Shown here one piece after another: positions 1-8,315 of a stretch of 64,000 nt of DNA (position 1 is the stretch's first letter; the number at the start of each line of letters is the position of its first letter). The notes beneath the pieces were generated by a model that was not told where the DNA came from, ran no database searches, and saw nothing but the letters and a program-made list of their open reading frames with translations. This DNA comes from Agromyces bauzanensis (lineage in GTDB: Bacteria > Actinomycetota > Actinomycetes > Actinomycetales > Microbacteriaceae): assembly GCF_014645655.1 (NCBI RefSeq), contig NZ_BMMD01000005.1, positions 62,001 through 126,000 of the forward strand. Reading direction: 5' to 3'. The position numbers were made by a program, and so were the translations under genes.

Positions 1-2
1 GG

Positions 3-352
3 TCAGCCGGCGATGGCGGCCGCGCGAAGCAGGAGTGCGACCGCCAGTTCGCCCCCATCCGCTCGTAGGTGACTTTCGCGTGCCGGTTGCGGCACCGGAC
101 TTCGCACTTCGCGATCTCGGCCGTGACCCGCTGCCACGAATACGCCGCCTTCGCGAGTCTCATCACCTCCGCCGCCTTCTCGATGTGCGTCACGATGATC
201 GACGGTGCTTCTCGAGGTTCCCGGCGTAGTACCGTCGAGCCCTGGCCGCATTGCACGCACGACAGACCGACTGCCGCCCGTCGGGCGACGCTGATCGCAC
301 GTTGAACTGCGAGTGCTCGAGTGGGAGGCCTGCGGGTCGAGCAGGTCTTCAC
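3..352 (-). pseudogene. Frameshifted remnant of a short HNH/zinc-finger endonuclease-like gene
   Basis: Read on the minus strand, a GTG at 352 behind a good ribosome site (AGGAGG, 5 bases away) opens with VKTCST. The family-like sequence then continues in another frame (QFNVRSASPDGRQSVCRAC, then ARARRYYAGNLEKHRR, to about position 200) and in a third frame (IEKAAEVMRLAKAAYSWQRV, then EIAKCEVRCRNRHAKVTYER). This order of a Cys-containing N-terminus, a CRAC knuckle and a CxxC-N-H C-terminal motif is that of short actinobacterial/phage HNH proteins. At least two frame breaks are present, and the second Cys of the usual CANCH motif reads Arg (RCRNRH), so the gene looks dead. The family name comes from recalled motifs. 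The TGA at 3-5 is inside the window, so the remnant is complete at its 3' end. Confidence 0.6.
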
Positions 353-514
353 GATTCCTCCTGTCGCAGCCTGAGGGCAGCGTAGAACCTGCCACGGGCG
401 TTGGAGCGGATTCGACGACGGCCAAGACCTTCGGCACCGTGGACCGCTTACGCGCTGGACATCGGAGACGGCAGCAGGAGGGAGCCCGACGGTGCGGGCT
501 GTTAGGGTGATGAT

Positions 515-841
515 GCCCCTATAGCTCAGTTGGTTAGAGCAACGGACTTCAAAACAGAAAATGGAGCGCCAGCGCCGAAATGCGTTGGATGACCGCCGCT
601 ATATGCTGGAACACCCTGAGAGCCCGAGGTACTCGCCCTCCTGGGCAGTGACAATCCGAGGGATTGGGCAATCAGCAGGTAACCGCGAGGGAACCTCAGA
701 GACTACACGCGGCGCACCTGACCGGAGCCAGGCTCCGAAGGTGAAGATATAGTCCAGACTGCAAGCCGCTCGACGGTGGCTGGGGAAACCCAGTGCAGCA
801 GGTTAATCCGTGGGTCCAGGGTTCGAGTCCCTGTGGGGGCA
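515..841 (+). tRNA. tRNA-Lys(UUU), interrupted by a group I intron
   Basis: Exons 515-549 and 803-841 join into a 74-nt cloverleaf. The acceptor is GCCCCTA/TGGGGGC with one G-U pair, the D stem GCTC/GAGC, the anticodon stem ACGGA/TCCGT, and the T arm CAGGG-TTCGAGT-CCCTG with discriminator A841. The seven-base anticodon loop of the joined exons is CTTTTAA, giving anticodon TTT (Lys). The interruption falls between anticodon bases 34 and 35. CCA is not encoded. Conventional tRNA finders may miss this gene because of the 253-nt insert. Confidence 0.93.
550..802 (+). ncRNA. Self-splicing group I intron in the tRNA-Lys anticodon loop
   Basis: The 5' exon ends in U549 and the intron ends in G802, as group I splicing requires. 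P1 can form between exon CUU (547-549) and the guide GAG (564-566) with the U-G wobble at the splice site, extended by C550-G563 and A551-U562. P2 is CCAGCGC/GCGTTGG (569-575/582-588). P3 is GCCGC (595-599) with GCGGC (709-713). P4 is TGCTG (604-608) with CAGCA (673-677). P6 carries a GCGA tetraloop (685-688). The P7 halves are AGACTA (700-705) and TAGTC (750-754), inside the conserved string GAAGATATAGTCC. P8 is CACCT/AGGTG (715-719/739-743). P9 is CTGGG-GAAA-CCCAG (780-793). No believable homing endonuclease is encoded in it. The core resembles small tRNA introns such as Azoarcus tRNA-Ile; the subgroup was not determined. Confidence 0.93.
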
Positions 842-1315
842 CACACCACGTCGCACCGGCCGTGTGAGGACGAGAGCATGCCATGACCAGTGTTGTCAAG
901 GCCTGTCGCTCCTTCACGGCGCCGCGTAGAACGGTACGCATCGGATCCCGAGGGGTCCGACCAGGTGGCCGGACCGGTCGGCGCAGCGCAGACGACCACG
1001 CGCTTCCCAGGACGCGTCGATCGGCTCCGGTCCACCGGGGCGACGACCGGCCCCGACGACGACCGGTGACGCAACTCGATGGGGATGGTGCCACGTCGCA
1101 CGGTTCTGACGTCCGAACGGGTTCTCGCACGCGAAACCCCGGACACCGCCCGGCGGACGTCCCCGCCGTGGCGGCTCCGCCCCAGGTTCCCCTTCCTGCA
1201 CCACGTCGTGCAGGTGAGTCTCACCGTAACCCCCGAATCCGGCGCACACCAGCGTTCCCCACCCGTTCTGGGGGGGCGACAGACGTGACGCGGTGCCTCC
1301 ACGCTCCGTGCGGCG
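842..1315. other. Gene-free stretch downstream of tRNA-Lys
   Basis: About 470 bases without a supportable gene. Several open frames cross it on both strands, but they are Arg/Pro-rich, lack domain motifs, and some run antisense into the tRNA (the minus-strand frames there translate to the LDPRINLLHW-like strings that tRNA antisense reads typically give). I see no repeat, RNA fold or promoter worth naming. Confidence 0.5.
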
Positions 1316-2365
1316 TCAGCCGACGAGCGCCCGGAACCCCGTCATGAGGGCCAACCGCTCCGCCGACGTACGGGCGAGCGGGGTCACCGCGAGGCTCGTC
1401 ACGCCCGCCTGGCGAAAGGCGTCGACCCGCTCGGCGACGTGGGACGTCGGTCCGATGAGCGAGATCGCCCCGACGAGCTCATCGGGCACTGCGGCCGCGG
1501 CCTCCTCCTTGCGCCCGTCGAGGTAGAGGTCCTGGATCCGTGCCGCGTCGGCCTCGAAGCCGTATCCGGCGATGAGGTCGTTGTAGAAGTTCTTGCCGCG
1601 GGCGCCCATGCCGCCGATGTAGAGGGCGAGTTGCGGCTTCACGGCCGCGATCGCCGCCGCTGCGGCATCCGGCCGATCGGTGATGGCGAGCGCCGGGCTC
1701 GCGAACACGTCCAGCGGCGCGAGGCCGGCGTCGCGCTTCACCGCTCCGGCCGCGAGCGCGGCGCCCCAGGTGCCGGCGGCTCGCTCGGGGTGGAAGAACA
1801 TCGGCAGCCAGCCGTCGGCGATCTCGGCGGTCTGCTCGACCGACTTGGGCCCGAGCGCCGCGACGGTGATTGGGATGCGCTCGCGCACCGGATGGTTGAT
1901 GAGCTTCAGCGGCTTGCCGAGCCCGGTGCCCTCCCCCGCCGGCAGCGGGATGCGGTAGTTACGGCCCTGGTGCACGACGGGCTCGCGCCGCCACGTCATG
2001 CGGCACACGTCGACGATCTCGCGGATGCGGCCGACGGGCGCGTCGTAGCGCACTCCGTGGAAGCCCTCGACGACCTGCGGACCGGATGCCCCGATGCCGA
2101 GCTCGAACCGGCCGTCTGACACGTAGTCGAGGCCGGCGGCGGTCATCGCGGTGAGCGTGGGCGTTCGCGTGTAGAGCTGCAGGATGCCGGACGCGAGCGT
2201 GATGGTCGACGTGCGCGCCGCGAGGAAGCCGAGCTGGCTGACCGCGTCGAACGAGTACGCCTCCGGTACCATCACGAGGTCGACGCCGGCCGCCTCGAGC
2301 TCGGCGACCTCGTCGGCGGTGTCGCGGAAGCCGCCCGCGTAGTTCAGGAACATGCCGACGCGCAT
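1316..2365 (-). CDS. LLM-class F420-dependent oxidoreductase (luciferase-like)
   Basis: A 349-residue single-domain bacterial-luciferase-fold protein of the type that uses cofactor F420 in actinobacteria. It begins MRVGMFLNYAGGF and has the family's barrel strands LVMVPEAYSFD, TITLASGILQLYTRTP and RFELGIGASGPQVVEGFHG, then a late segment IADGWLPMFFHP that normally lines the cofactor pocket. The ATG at 2363-2365 is preceded by GAGGAG at 7 bases. It stands alone between the gene-free stretch and the divergent protease gene. The substrate cannot be told; F420 rather than FMN use is inferred from family resemblance. Confidence 0.85.
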   Translation of the reverse strand: MRVGMFLNYAGGFRDTADEVAELEAAGVDLVMVPEAYSFDAVSQLGFLAARTSTITLASGILQLYTRTPTLTAMTAAGLDYVSDGRFELGIGASGPQVVEGFHGVRYDAPVGRIREIVDVCRMTWRREPVVHQGRNYRIPLPAGEGTGLGKPLKLINHPVRERIPITVAALGPKSVEQTAEIADGWLPMFFHPERAAGTWGAALAAGAVKRDAGLAPLDVFASPALAITDRPDAAAAAIAAVKPQLALYIGGMGARGKNFYNDLIAGYGFEADAARIQDLYLDGRKEEAAAAVPDELVGAISLIGPTSHVAERVDAFRQAGVTSLAVTPLARTSAERLALMTGFRALVG

Positions 2366-2596
2366 CCGTCACTCCTCTTCGTGTGCTGGTCGGCCGACGA
2401 CGTGCGCGGCCCCTCAGAGGTTAGCTGACCGCCCGCGGGGTGCGCGCGTCGTTGTGCGTGATCGACGAGGGTCGCGGGCGAGTCCCGGTTCCTGTCGTGG
2501 GTTGCGTGCATCGTGCGTCTTCAGCGGTCTCCGAGGCGGATGCCGCAGGCTGGAGTCCCGCGCGTTCCGCGCCGGTTCGACGACCGGAGGCAGCCG

Positions 2597-3772
2597 ATGA
2601 CCTGGAGCCTGCTGCTCGACCTCCTCCTCATCGTCGTCTTCATCGCCTCGGCCGTGATCGGCTATCGTTCGGGGCTGCTCCGCACGGCCGCCGGCCTCGT
2701 CGGCCTCGTGCTCGGCGGCATCGCCGCGTACTTCGCGATGCCGTGGGTGTCGACGCTCGTGCCCCTGCCCCAGTGGCGCGCGCCTGCCGCGATCCTGGCC
2801 GCGCTCGTGCTGCTCTCGTTGGGCGCGTGGCTGGGTGCGGTCGTGGGCCGGGCACTTCGCCACGGCGCGCGGGTCGCGAAGCTCGGGCTCCTCGATCGCG
2901 TGCTCGGTGCGATCGGCAACCTCATCGTCACCGCGTTCGTGGTCGCCCTCGTGGGGTCGGGCATCTCGGCCATGGGCGTGCCCGTGCTCTCACCGGCGGT
3001 CGCAGGCTCCAGCGTGCTCTCCACCCTCGACCGGGTCAGCCCCGCGCCGGCGCGCAGCCTCCTCGCCGAGCTCCGCACGGCGACGTTCGGCGGGGCGATC
3101 CCGTGGCTCGTCGAGGTGCTCGACGCCCCGACGGAGGCACCCGAGCTGCCCACGGGCGGCGTCGGCGATGGCGAGCTCGCGCGCGCCGCGGCATCCGTCG
3201 TCCGCATCACTGGCACGGCGTACGAGTGCGGCAGCAACCTGTCGGGCAGCGGATTCGTGGTGGCCGAGGACCGGATCGTGACGAACGCGCATGTGGTCGC
3301 GGGCGTCACGGAGCCGATCATCGAGGCGCCCGGCCATCCCGCCGTCGCGGGCCGGGTCGTGGCCTTCGACTCCGAGAACGATCTCGCGCTCATCGCGGTG
3401 TCGGGCCTCGCGACGCCGCCGCTCGCGATCGCCGAGGCGGCTCCGGGCGCCGACGTGGCCGTGGCCGGGTACCCGTTCGGAGGCCCGCTCGAACTGCGCC
3501 CGGCACGCATCATGTCGATCGGGCCGATCACGATCCAGGAGTCAGGACGCACGTCGACGCGCGACATCGTGACGCTCGCGGCCGATGTCGACCACGGCAA
3601 CTCCGGCGGGCCGGTGCTCACGGGCGACGGCGACATCGGTGGCGTCGTGTTCGCGAAGTCGGACTCGGTCGCGAACGTCGGCTACGCCATTCCGGTGACG
3701 ACGCTCGCGCCGCTCGCGGCCGGGGCGCCGCAGCTCGAGGAGCCCGTGGACTCGGGCTCGTGCGTCGGCTGA
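2597..3772 (+). CDS. MarP-like membrane-anchored serine protease (CvpA + trypsin domains)
   Basis: A 391-residue protein. About four membrane helices in the first 150 residues form a CvpA/colicin V production-type anchor; a periplasmic trypsin-like domain follows at about 185-385. The catalytic triad is visible: His232 in TNAHVV, Asp262 in DSENDLAL and Ser336 in GNSGGPV. The family is known from mycobacterial MarP, which supports acid and oxidative stress resistance by cleaving cell-wall enzymes. The ATG at 2597 is chosen because GGAGG lies 6 bases upstream and the first helix (SLLLDLLLIVVF) starts right after it; an upstream in-frame ATG at 2513 would add an Arg-rich non-membrane tail. A Cys pair (YECG and GSCVG) could form the regulatory disulfide known in MarP. 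Confidence 0.88.
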   Translation: MTWSLLLDLLLIVVFIASAVIGYRSGLLRTAAGLVGLVLGGIAAYFAMPWVSTLVPLPQWRAPAAILAALVLLSLGAWLGAVVGRALRHGARVAKLGLLDRVLGAIGNLIVTAFVVALVGSGISAMGVPVLSPAVAGSSVLSTLDRVSPAPARSLLAELRTATFGGAIPWLVEVLDAPTEAPELPTGGVGDGELARAAASVVRITGTAYECGSNLSGSGFVVAEDRIVTNAHVVAGVTEPIIEAPGHPAVAGRVVAFDSENDLALIAVSGLATPPLAIAEAAPGADVAVAGYPFGGPLELRPARIMSIGPITIQESGRTSTRDIVTLAADVDHGNSGGPVLTGDGDIGGVVFAKSDSVANVGYAIPVTTLAPLAAGAPQLEEPVDSGSCVG

Positions 3773-3784
3773 CGCCGCCAGTGC

Positions 3785-4717
3785 TCAGTCGGCGCTGAAT
3801 CCCTCGAAGCGGATGCCCCAGGAGAGCTGCCACTCCTCACCCGGCCCGAGCCACCGCAGGCCTCGACCGGAGTTGAACGCCTCGGCCGGCGCCGTCATCG
3901 GCTCCACGGCGATGGCGACCTCGCCGTCCTCGCCGGGGAACTCGTGCGTCGTGAACGCCTGTACGTAGTCGAACTCGTCGTCCGCCCAGATCGAGACGCT
4001 CCGGCCATCTGGGGCCGTGAGGGTGTGCACGACCGTGCCGTCATGACTCGTCACCTCGCCGAACGCGTCGTCGAGCGTGACGTCGCCGACCCGGCGCCCC
4101 TCGCGGAAGTCCCACTCGGTTCCGTCGACGGGCAACTCGCCGGTCGGGAGCAGCCGGTCGTCGACCTCGATGTGACTCGCCGCCTCGAGGCGCAGCGTCA
4201 GGTCGGCCGTCGGCACACCGCCGATCTTCAGGTACGGGTGGGCGCCGATCGCGACGGGGGCGGCATCGGCGCCGAGGTTCTCGATGAAGTGCGTGACCTT
4301 GAGTCCGTCGGACACAAGCTCGTAGTGCACGGCCGTGCCGAGCAGGAAGGGATAGCCGAGCTGCGGGTAGATGTTCGCCTGGAGGGTGACCGAGTCGCGC
4401 TCGCGAGCGATCGGGCGGTACTCGGTGTACCGGAGCAGGCCGTGGATCGCGTTGTTGCGGCTCGGCTCGGTGATGGCGAGGTGGCGCTCGACGCCCTCGT
4501 GGGTCCAGACGCCGTCACGGATGCGGTTCGGCCAAGGGACGAGCACGATACCCGCGCCCATGGGTTGCGACTGGTCCTCGGGATACTCCGGCACGAGCTG
4601 GATGCCGTTGATGGTGAGGGTGCGGATCCCGGCGGCCACCGCCGTGATCGTGGCCTGGAGGTCGCCGCTTGCCGTCGATGTCTCGAGGACGAACTGCTCG
4701 CCCGTGGGAAGAGTCAT
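3785..4717 (-). CDS. Aldose 1-epimerase (galactose mutarotase) family
   Basis: A 310-residue protein with the galactose-mutarotase beta-sandwich pattern. It interconverts alpha and beta anomers of hexoses, feeding alpha-galactose to galactokinase. Conserved points are the substrate-contact Arg in PWPNRIRDG, the catalytic-type His in NNAIHGLL and IGAHPYLKIG, and the Glu in VAIAVEPMT near the C-terminus. It ends 12 bases from the convergent protease gene and begins 17 bases from the end of the DeoR gene upstream on the same strand, so the two are probably cotranscribed. Placement beside the regulator and galTK supports galactose as a substrate. Confidence 0.88.
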   Translation of the reverse strand: MTLPTGEQFVLETSTASGDLQATITAVAAGIRTLTINGIQLVPEYPEDQSQPMGAGIVLVPWPNRIRDGVWTHEGVERHLAITEPSRNNAIHGLLRYTEYRPIARERDSVTLQANIYPQLGYPFLLGTAVHYELVSDGLKVTHFIENLGADAAPVAIGAHPYLKIGGVPTADLTLRLEAASHIEVDDRLLPTGELPVDGTEWDFREGRRVGDVTLDDAFGEVTSHDGTVVHTLTAPDGRSVSIWADDEFDYVQAFTTHEFPGEDGEVAIAVEPMTAPAEAFNSGRGLRWLGPGEEWQLSWGIRFEGFSAD

Positions 4718-4734
4718 GGATCCACCTTAGGGTC

Positions 4735-5571
4735 TCACGCGAGGTGCACCGCGAGCCCCGCAGCCTCGAGCTCGGCGACGAGTTGAAGCGGAGCTGCGGC
4801 ATCCGTCACCAGCTCGTCGAAGGTGTCGATGGGCGCGATCCGGCCCAGGTGCACCTCGCCGAGTTTGGAGCCGTCGGCGACCACGACGCTGCGCGCGGCC
4901 GCCCGCAGCATGAGCGCCTTGACGGCCGCCTCGGGGAGGTTGGCGTTCGTCACGCCGTGCACGGGGTCGACACCGTTGCAGCCGATGAAGGCGAGGTCGA
5001 CGTGCACCTCGTCGAGCATGGAACCCGCCAGCGGATGCACGAGCGAGTGCTGCTTGGGGCGGAGCGTGCCGCCCGTGACGACCACGGTGAACCGCGGGAT
5101 CTCGTCTTCGAGCTCGAGCGCGATCGAGAGCCCGTTGGTGAACACCACGAGGTCGTCGAGGTCGTCGCGAGCCCGCAGTGCGCGGGCGATCTGGAGGGTC
5201 GTCGTGCCGACGTCGAGGATGATGCTCTGGCCGCTGCGCGCGAGCGACGCCGCGTGCTCGCCGATGCGGCGCTTCGGCTCGACGGATGCCGCGAGCGCCT
5301 CCTCGAAGGTGGGCTCGCGGTCGGGCCGCTCGACGACGAGCGCCGACGAGACGGGAACGGCGCCTCCGTGCACTCGGCGGATCTCGCCGCGACGTTCGAG
5401 CGCGTCGAGGTCGGCCCGGGCGGTGACGGTCGTGACCCCGAACGCGGCGCTCAGCTCGGCGACGCGCACGAAGCCCCGCTCGGCCACGAGCGCGAGGGCG
5501 AGCTCGCGACGCCGGGGAGCATCGAGCGGGGCGGGCGTCGTGGCCAGGGCATCCGTCGCGGCATCCGTCAT
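4735..5571 (-). CDS. DeoR/GlpR-family sugar-responsive transcriptional regulator
   Basis: A 278-residue protein with an N-terminal DeoR helix-turn-helix (about 22-75: VRVAELSAAFGVTTVTARAD, then LDALERRGEIRRVHGGAVP, the family signature) and a C-terminal phosphosugar-sensing domain (about 90-250, DVGTTTLQIARAL, VDLAFIGCNGVD, LMLRAA and VADGSKLG). Such proteins usually repress sugar operons and release DNA on binding a sugar phosphate. It is divergent from galT-galK across an 82-bp region with overlapping promoters, and upstream of the epimerase, so it probably controls galactose use. The ATG at 5571 matches the family length. Confidence 0.9.
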   Translation of the reverse strand: MTDAATDALATTPAPLDAPRRRELALALVAERGFVRVAELSAAFGVTTVTARADLDALERRGEIRRVHGGAVPVSSALVVERPDREPTFEEALAASVEPKRRIGEHAASLARSGQSIILDVGTTTLQIARALRARDDLDDLVVFTNGLSIALELEDEIPRFTVVVTGGTLRPKQHSLVHPLAGSMLDEVHVDLAFIGCNGVDPVHGVTNANLPEAAVKALMLRAAARSVVVADGSKLGEVHLGRIAPIDTFDELVTDAAAPLQLVAELEAAGLAVHLA

Positions 5572-5602
5572 GAGGGGATTCTGCGCGGTCTTCGCGCACT
5601 TT

Positions 5603-5653
5603 GCAATACGAAACTCGATTGTTTGTCAAACGAAAGTCGCATAGGGTTACCGC
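5603..5653. promoter_or_regulatory. Overlapping divergent promoters and candidate DeoR operators (galT / deoR-type gene)
   Basis: Plus strand: -35 TTGTTT (5619-5624), 17-bp spacer, -10 TAGGGT (5642-5647), then 6 bases to the galT GTG, so a leaderless mRNA is expected. Minus strand: -35 TTGACA (5625-5630), 16-bp spacer, -10 TATTGC (5603-5608). Two direct near-repeats, TACGAAACT (5607-5615) and AACGAAAGT (5629-5637), lie 22 bp apart, two helical turns, and overlap both promoters. They are the natural candidates for the regulator's binding sites. Operator identity is inferred. Confidence 0.6.
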
Positions 5654-6775
5654 GTGCAGACCGACTCCCGCATCGTCGTTCGTCCGGCGCGGCTCGCCGA
5701 CGGCCGCGAGCTCATCTACTTCGACGACGCCGACACCACGCTGCCGCCCGAACGCGCCGTCGACGAGCGTGAGCTCGACCCTCGCCCCGTGACGGCGCAG
5801 ATGCGCCAGGACGCGCTCACGGGCGAGTGGATCTCGATCGCCGCGGCCCGGCAGAATCGCGTGTTCCTGCCGCCTGCGGATCTCGACCCACTGGCCCCGC
5901 AGCGACCGGGCAACCCGTCGGAGATCCCGAGTGTCTACGACGTCGCGGTGTTCGAGAACCGCTCGCCGTCGTTCGGTCCTCAGTCGGCGACGGATGCCCC
6001 GAGCGCCGACGCCCTGGCGTCGCTCCGTCGCATCGGGCTCGAGCGCACGCTGCCCTCGGTGGGCCGGTGCGAGGTGGTGTGCTTCAGCCCCGAGCACGAG
6101 GGCTCGTTCGGCACCCTGAGCCGCTCGCGCGCCCGCACCGTGATCGAGGCCTGGGCGCAGCGAACCGCCGCGCTCTCGGCCCTGCCCGGGGTCGAGGAGG
6201 TGTTCCCTTTCGAGAATCGCGGCCGTGAGATCGGCGTGACGCTGCCGCATCCGCACGGACAGATCTACGCGTACCCGTACGTGACGCCGCGCACCGAACG
6301 GCTGCTCGCGGCCATCGACGCCTACGGGCCCACGCTCATGGCCGACCTCCTCGGGCACGAACGCCGCGGCCCGCGCGTGCTGCTCGCGGGCGAGCACTGG
6401 ACGGCGTTCGTGCCGTTCGCGGCGCGCTGGCCGATCGAGGTGCACCTGCTCCCCGATCGGCACGTGCCCGACTTCGCCGAGACCACGCTCGCCGAACGCG
6501 ACGAGCTCGCCACGCTCTACCTGCGCCTGCTCCGCGGGATCGACCGCCTCTACGACACGCCCACCCCGTACATCGCCGCATGGCACCAGGCACCGGTGCA
6601 CGAGCGTCGCGACGACGTGCGGCTCATGCTCCAGCTGACGAGCCCGCGGCGCGCCGCCGACAAGCTGAAGTACCTCGCGGGTTCGGAGGCCGCGATGGGA
6701 GCATGGATCGGGGACGTCACCCCCGAGTCGCAGGCCGAGGCACTGCGCGCGGCCATCGAAGGAGTCGAGGCATGA
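5654..6775 (+). CDS. galT: Galactose-1-phosphate uridylyltransferase
   Basis: A 373-residue HIT-superfamily enzyme that transfers UMP between UDP-glucose and galactose-1-phosphate in the Leloir pathway. The active-site motif is LPHPHGQIYAYPY with His199-Pro-His201, His201 corresponding to the uridylylated residue. Other family points are RQDALTGEW near the N-terminus, VYDVAVFENRSPSF and HWTAFVPFAARWP. It starts with GTG 6 bases behind a good -10 and has no ribosome site, so it is likely leaderless. Its stop overlaps the galK start (ATGA), so the two are translationally coupled. No galE is in the window. Confidence 0.96.
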   Translation: MQTDSRIVVRPARLADGRELIYFDDADTTLPPERAVDERELDPRPVTAQMRQDALTGEWISIAAARQNRVFLPPADLDPLAPQRPGNPSEIPSVYDVAVFENRSPSFGPQSATDAPSADALASLRRIGLERTLPSVGRCEVVCFSPEHEGSFGTLSRSRARTVIEAWAQRTAALSALPGVEEVFPFENRGREIGVTLPHPHGQIYAYPYVTPRTERLLAAIDAYGPTLMADLLGHERRGPRVLLAGEHWTAFVPFAARWPIEVHLLPDRHVPDFAETTLAERDELATLYLRLLRGIDRLYDTPTPYIAAWHQAPVHERRDDVRLMLQLTSPRRAADKLKYLAGSEAAMGAWIGDVTPESQAEALRAAIEGVEA

Positions 6776-7929
6776 GCGACATCGCCGGCGCGATGCATCT
6801 GTTCGCCGAGCGGTTCGGCCGCCGCCCCGCGGGTGTCTGGTCGTCCCCCGGCCGCGTGAACCTCATCGGCGAGCACACCGATTACAACGACGGGTTCGTG
6901 TTCCCCTTCGCGATCGACCGGCGAACCACCGTCGCCCTCGGCGACCGCGACGATCGGCTCATCCGGGTCTCCTCGACGTTCTCGCCCGACGCCGTCGAAC
7001 TGCACGTCGACGAGCTCTCCCCCGACGCCGTCGCAGGCTGGGCGGCCTACCCGCTGGGCGTCGCCTGGGCGCTCGGCGAGTACGGCGCCGACCTCGAACA
7101 CGTGCGCGGGGTCGACCTGCACATCGACTCGGACGTGCCGGTGGGCGCCGGCCTCTCCTCGTCGGCGGCCCTCGAGTGCGCCGTCGCGCTCACACTCGAC
7201 GAGCATTGGGGCCTCGGCTTCGACCGGCCGACGCTCGCGAAGGTGGGCCGCCTCACGGAGAACCGCGTCGTCGGCGCGCCGACCGGCATCATGGACCAGT
7301 CGGCGTCGCTGCTCGGCGAAGTCGACTCGGGCGTGCTCCTCGATTGCCGCAGCCTCGACGCCGACGTCATCCCGCTGCACTTCGCGGCCGAGGGCCTCTC
7401 GCTCCTCGTGATCGACACCCGCGTCGAGCATGCGCACGCCGACGGCGGGTACGCCGCGCGGCGCGCCTCCTGCGAGGCGGGAGCACGCGGACTCGGCGTC
7501 GGCTCGCTGCGGGATCTCCGCGTGGACGACCTCGATCGGGCGGCCGAGGTGCTCGACGACGAGACGTTCCGCCGCGTGCGCCACGTCGTCACCGAGAACC
7601 AGCGCGTGCTCGACACCGTTCGCACGCTGCGCGAGCACGGACCGGGCGCCATCGGGCCGTATCTCGACGCGTCGCACGCGTCGATGCGCGACGACTTCGA
7701 GATCTCGGTGCCCGAACTCGATCTCGCGGTGGAGACGGCACAGGCGAACGGCGCGATCGGCGCCCGCATGACCGGCGGCGGGTTCGGCGGCTCAGCGATC
7801 GCCCTCGTCATCAACCCACTCGTGCCCGTGATCACGCGCGAGGTCGAGGCGGCGTTCGCCGAGCGCGGCTACCGGGCGCCCACCGTCTTCACGGTGCGCG
7901 CCGATCAGGGCGCCAGGCGCGACGCCTGA
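6772..7929 (+). CDS. galK: Galactokinase
   Basis: A 385-residue GHMP kinase that phosphorylates alpha-D-galactose at C1 with ATP. Three signatures are intact: the substrate loop GRVNLIGEHTDYNDGFVFP at about 25-43, the ATP loop VPVGAGLSSSAALEC at about 123-137, and the C-terminal glycine loop MTGGGFGGSAIAL. The ATG at 6772-6774 overlaps the galT TGA. Length is normal for the family. Confidence 0.97.
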   Translation: MSDIAGAMHLFAERFGRRPAGVWSSPGRVNLIGEHTDYNDGFVFPFAIDRRTTVALGDRDDRLIRVSSTFSPDAVELHVDELSPDAVAGWAAYPLGVAWALGEYGADLEHVRGVDLHIDSDVPVGAGLSSSAALECAVALTLDEHWGLGFDRPTLAKVGRLTENRVVGAPTGIMDQSASLLGEVDSGVLLDCRSLDADVIPLHFAAEGLSLLVIDTRVEHAHADGGYAARRASCEAGARGLGVGSLRDLRVDDLDRAAEVLDDETFRRVRHVVTENQRVLDTVRTLREHGPGAIGPYLDASHASMRDDFEISVPELDLAVETAQANGAIGARMTGGGFGGSAIALVINPLVPVITREVEAAFAERGYRAPTVFTVRADQGARRDA

Positions 7930-8315
7930 ACGCGCTGAACACTCGCAGTGGCAGGTACGGGGATCAGCACACCGGATGCTGCTCCAGCACTCCTCGGGAC
8001 GGCTGCAGTCGGGGTCGGGCAAGGTCGCGAGTCGCTCCTGCACGGCCGCTCGGCGTTCGGCGCGTGGCTCCTGCGCGAGCCTGGCCGGGCCGCTGTACGT
8101 CGGCTGATCCGGTAGGTCGTCCAGACCGCCCGCGGCCCGCCGACTCGATTCGGGCGACCTGCGATTGATCGAGCCCGACGGCGGCGCCACCTCCGCGCAT
8201 TCATCACGGCCGGAGTCGTTGGGGTCCGCGAGACTCCGGCACTGATGCCGGAGGCTGGCGGTGGGCCACCTCGGACGATCGCTCGCAGCCTGCGGGTCCG
8301 ACCGTCACCCGAACG
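7930..8315. other. Gene-poor stretch between galK and the GNAT gene
   Basis: About 390 bases between convergent genes. A perfect 8-bp hairpin sits at 8234-8253. On the minus strand a protein-like Cys-rich segment (PDCSRPEECWSSIRCADP, then CHCECS, about 8103-7938) is open, but its frame runs 138 bp into antisense galK and it has no family I recognise, so I do not call it a gene. Confidence 0.4.
8234..8253. terminator. Hairpin terminator candidate between convergent galK and GNAT
   Basis: CTCCGGCA (8234-8241), loop CTGA, TGCCGGAG (8246-8253): a perfect 8-bp stem in the space where two transcripts converge. It has no T-run, as is common for high-GC actinobacterial terminators. Confidence 0.5.

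Noticed and set aside
561-752. A 63-codon ORF inside the group I intron as a homing endonuclease
   Set aside because: It overlaps the structured core (P2-P8), has no LAGLIDADG, GIY-YIG, HNH or VSR motif, and is too short.
515-841. tRNA-Sec(UCA) reading of GGACTTCAAA at the 5' exon
   Set aside because: The uninterrupted loop does not close with a cloverleaf 3' half; the split Lys(UUU) solution pairs fully.
703-1302. Minus-strand ORF of 199 codons across the tRNA 3' exon
   Set aside because: It reads antisense through the tRNA and intron, is low-complexity Arg/Ser, and has no family features.
7792-8190. Cys-rich small ORF after galK
   Set aside because: The protein-like part (7938-8103) fits the gap, but the frame runs 138 bp antisense into galK and no homologous family is known to me.
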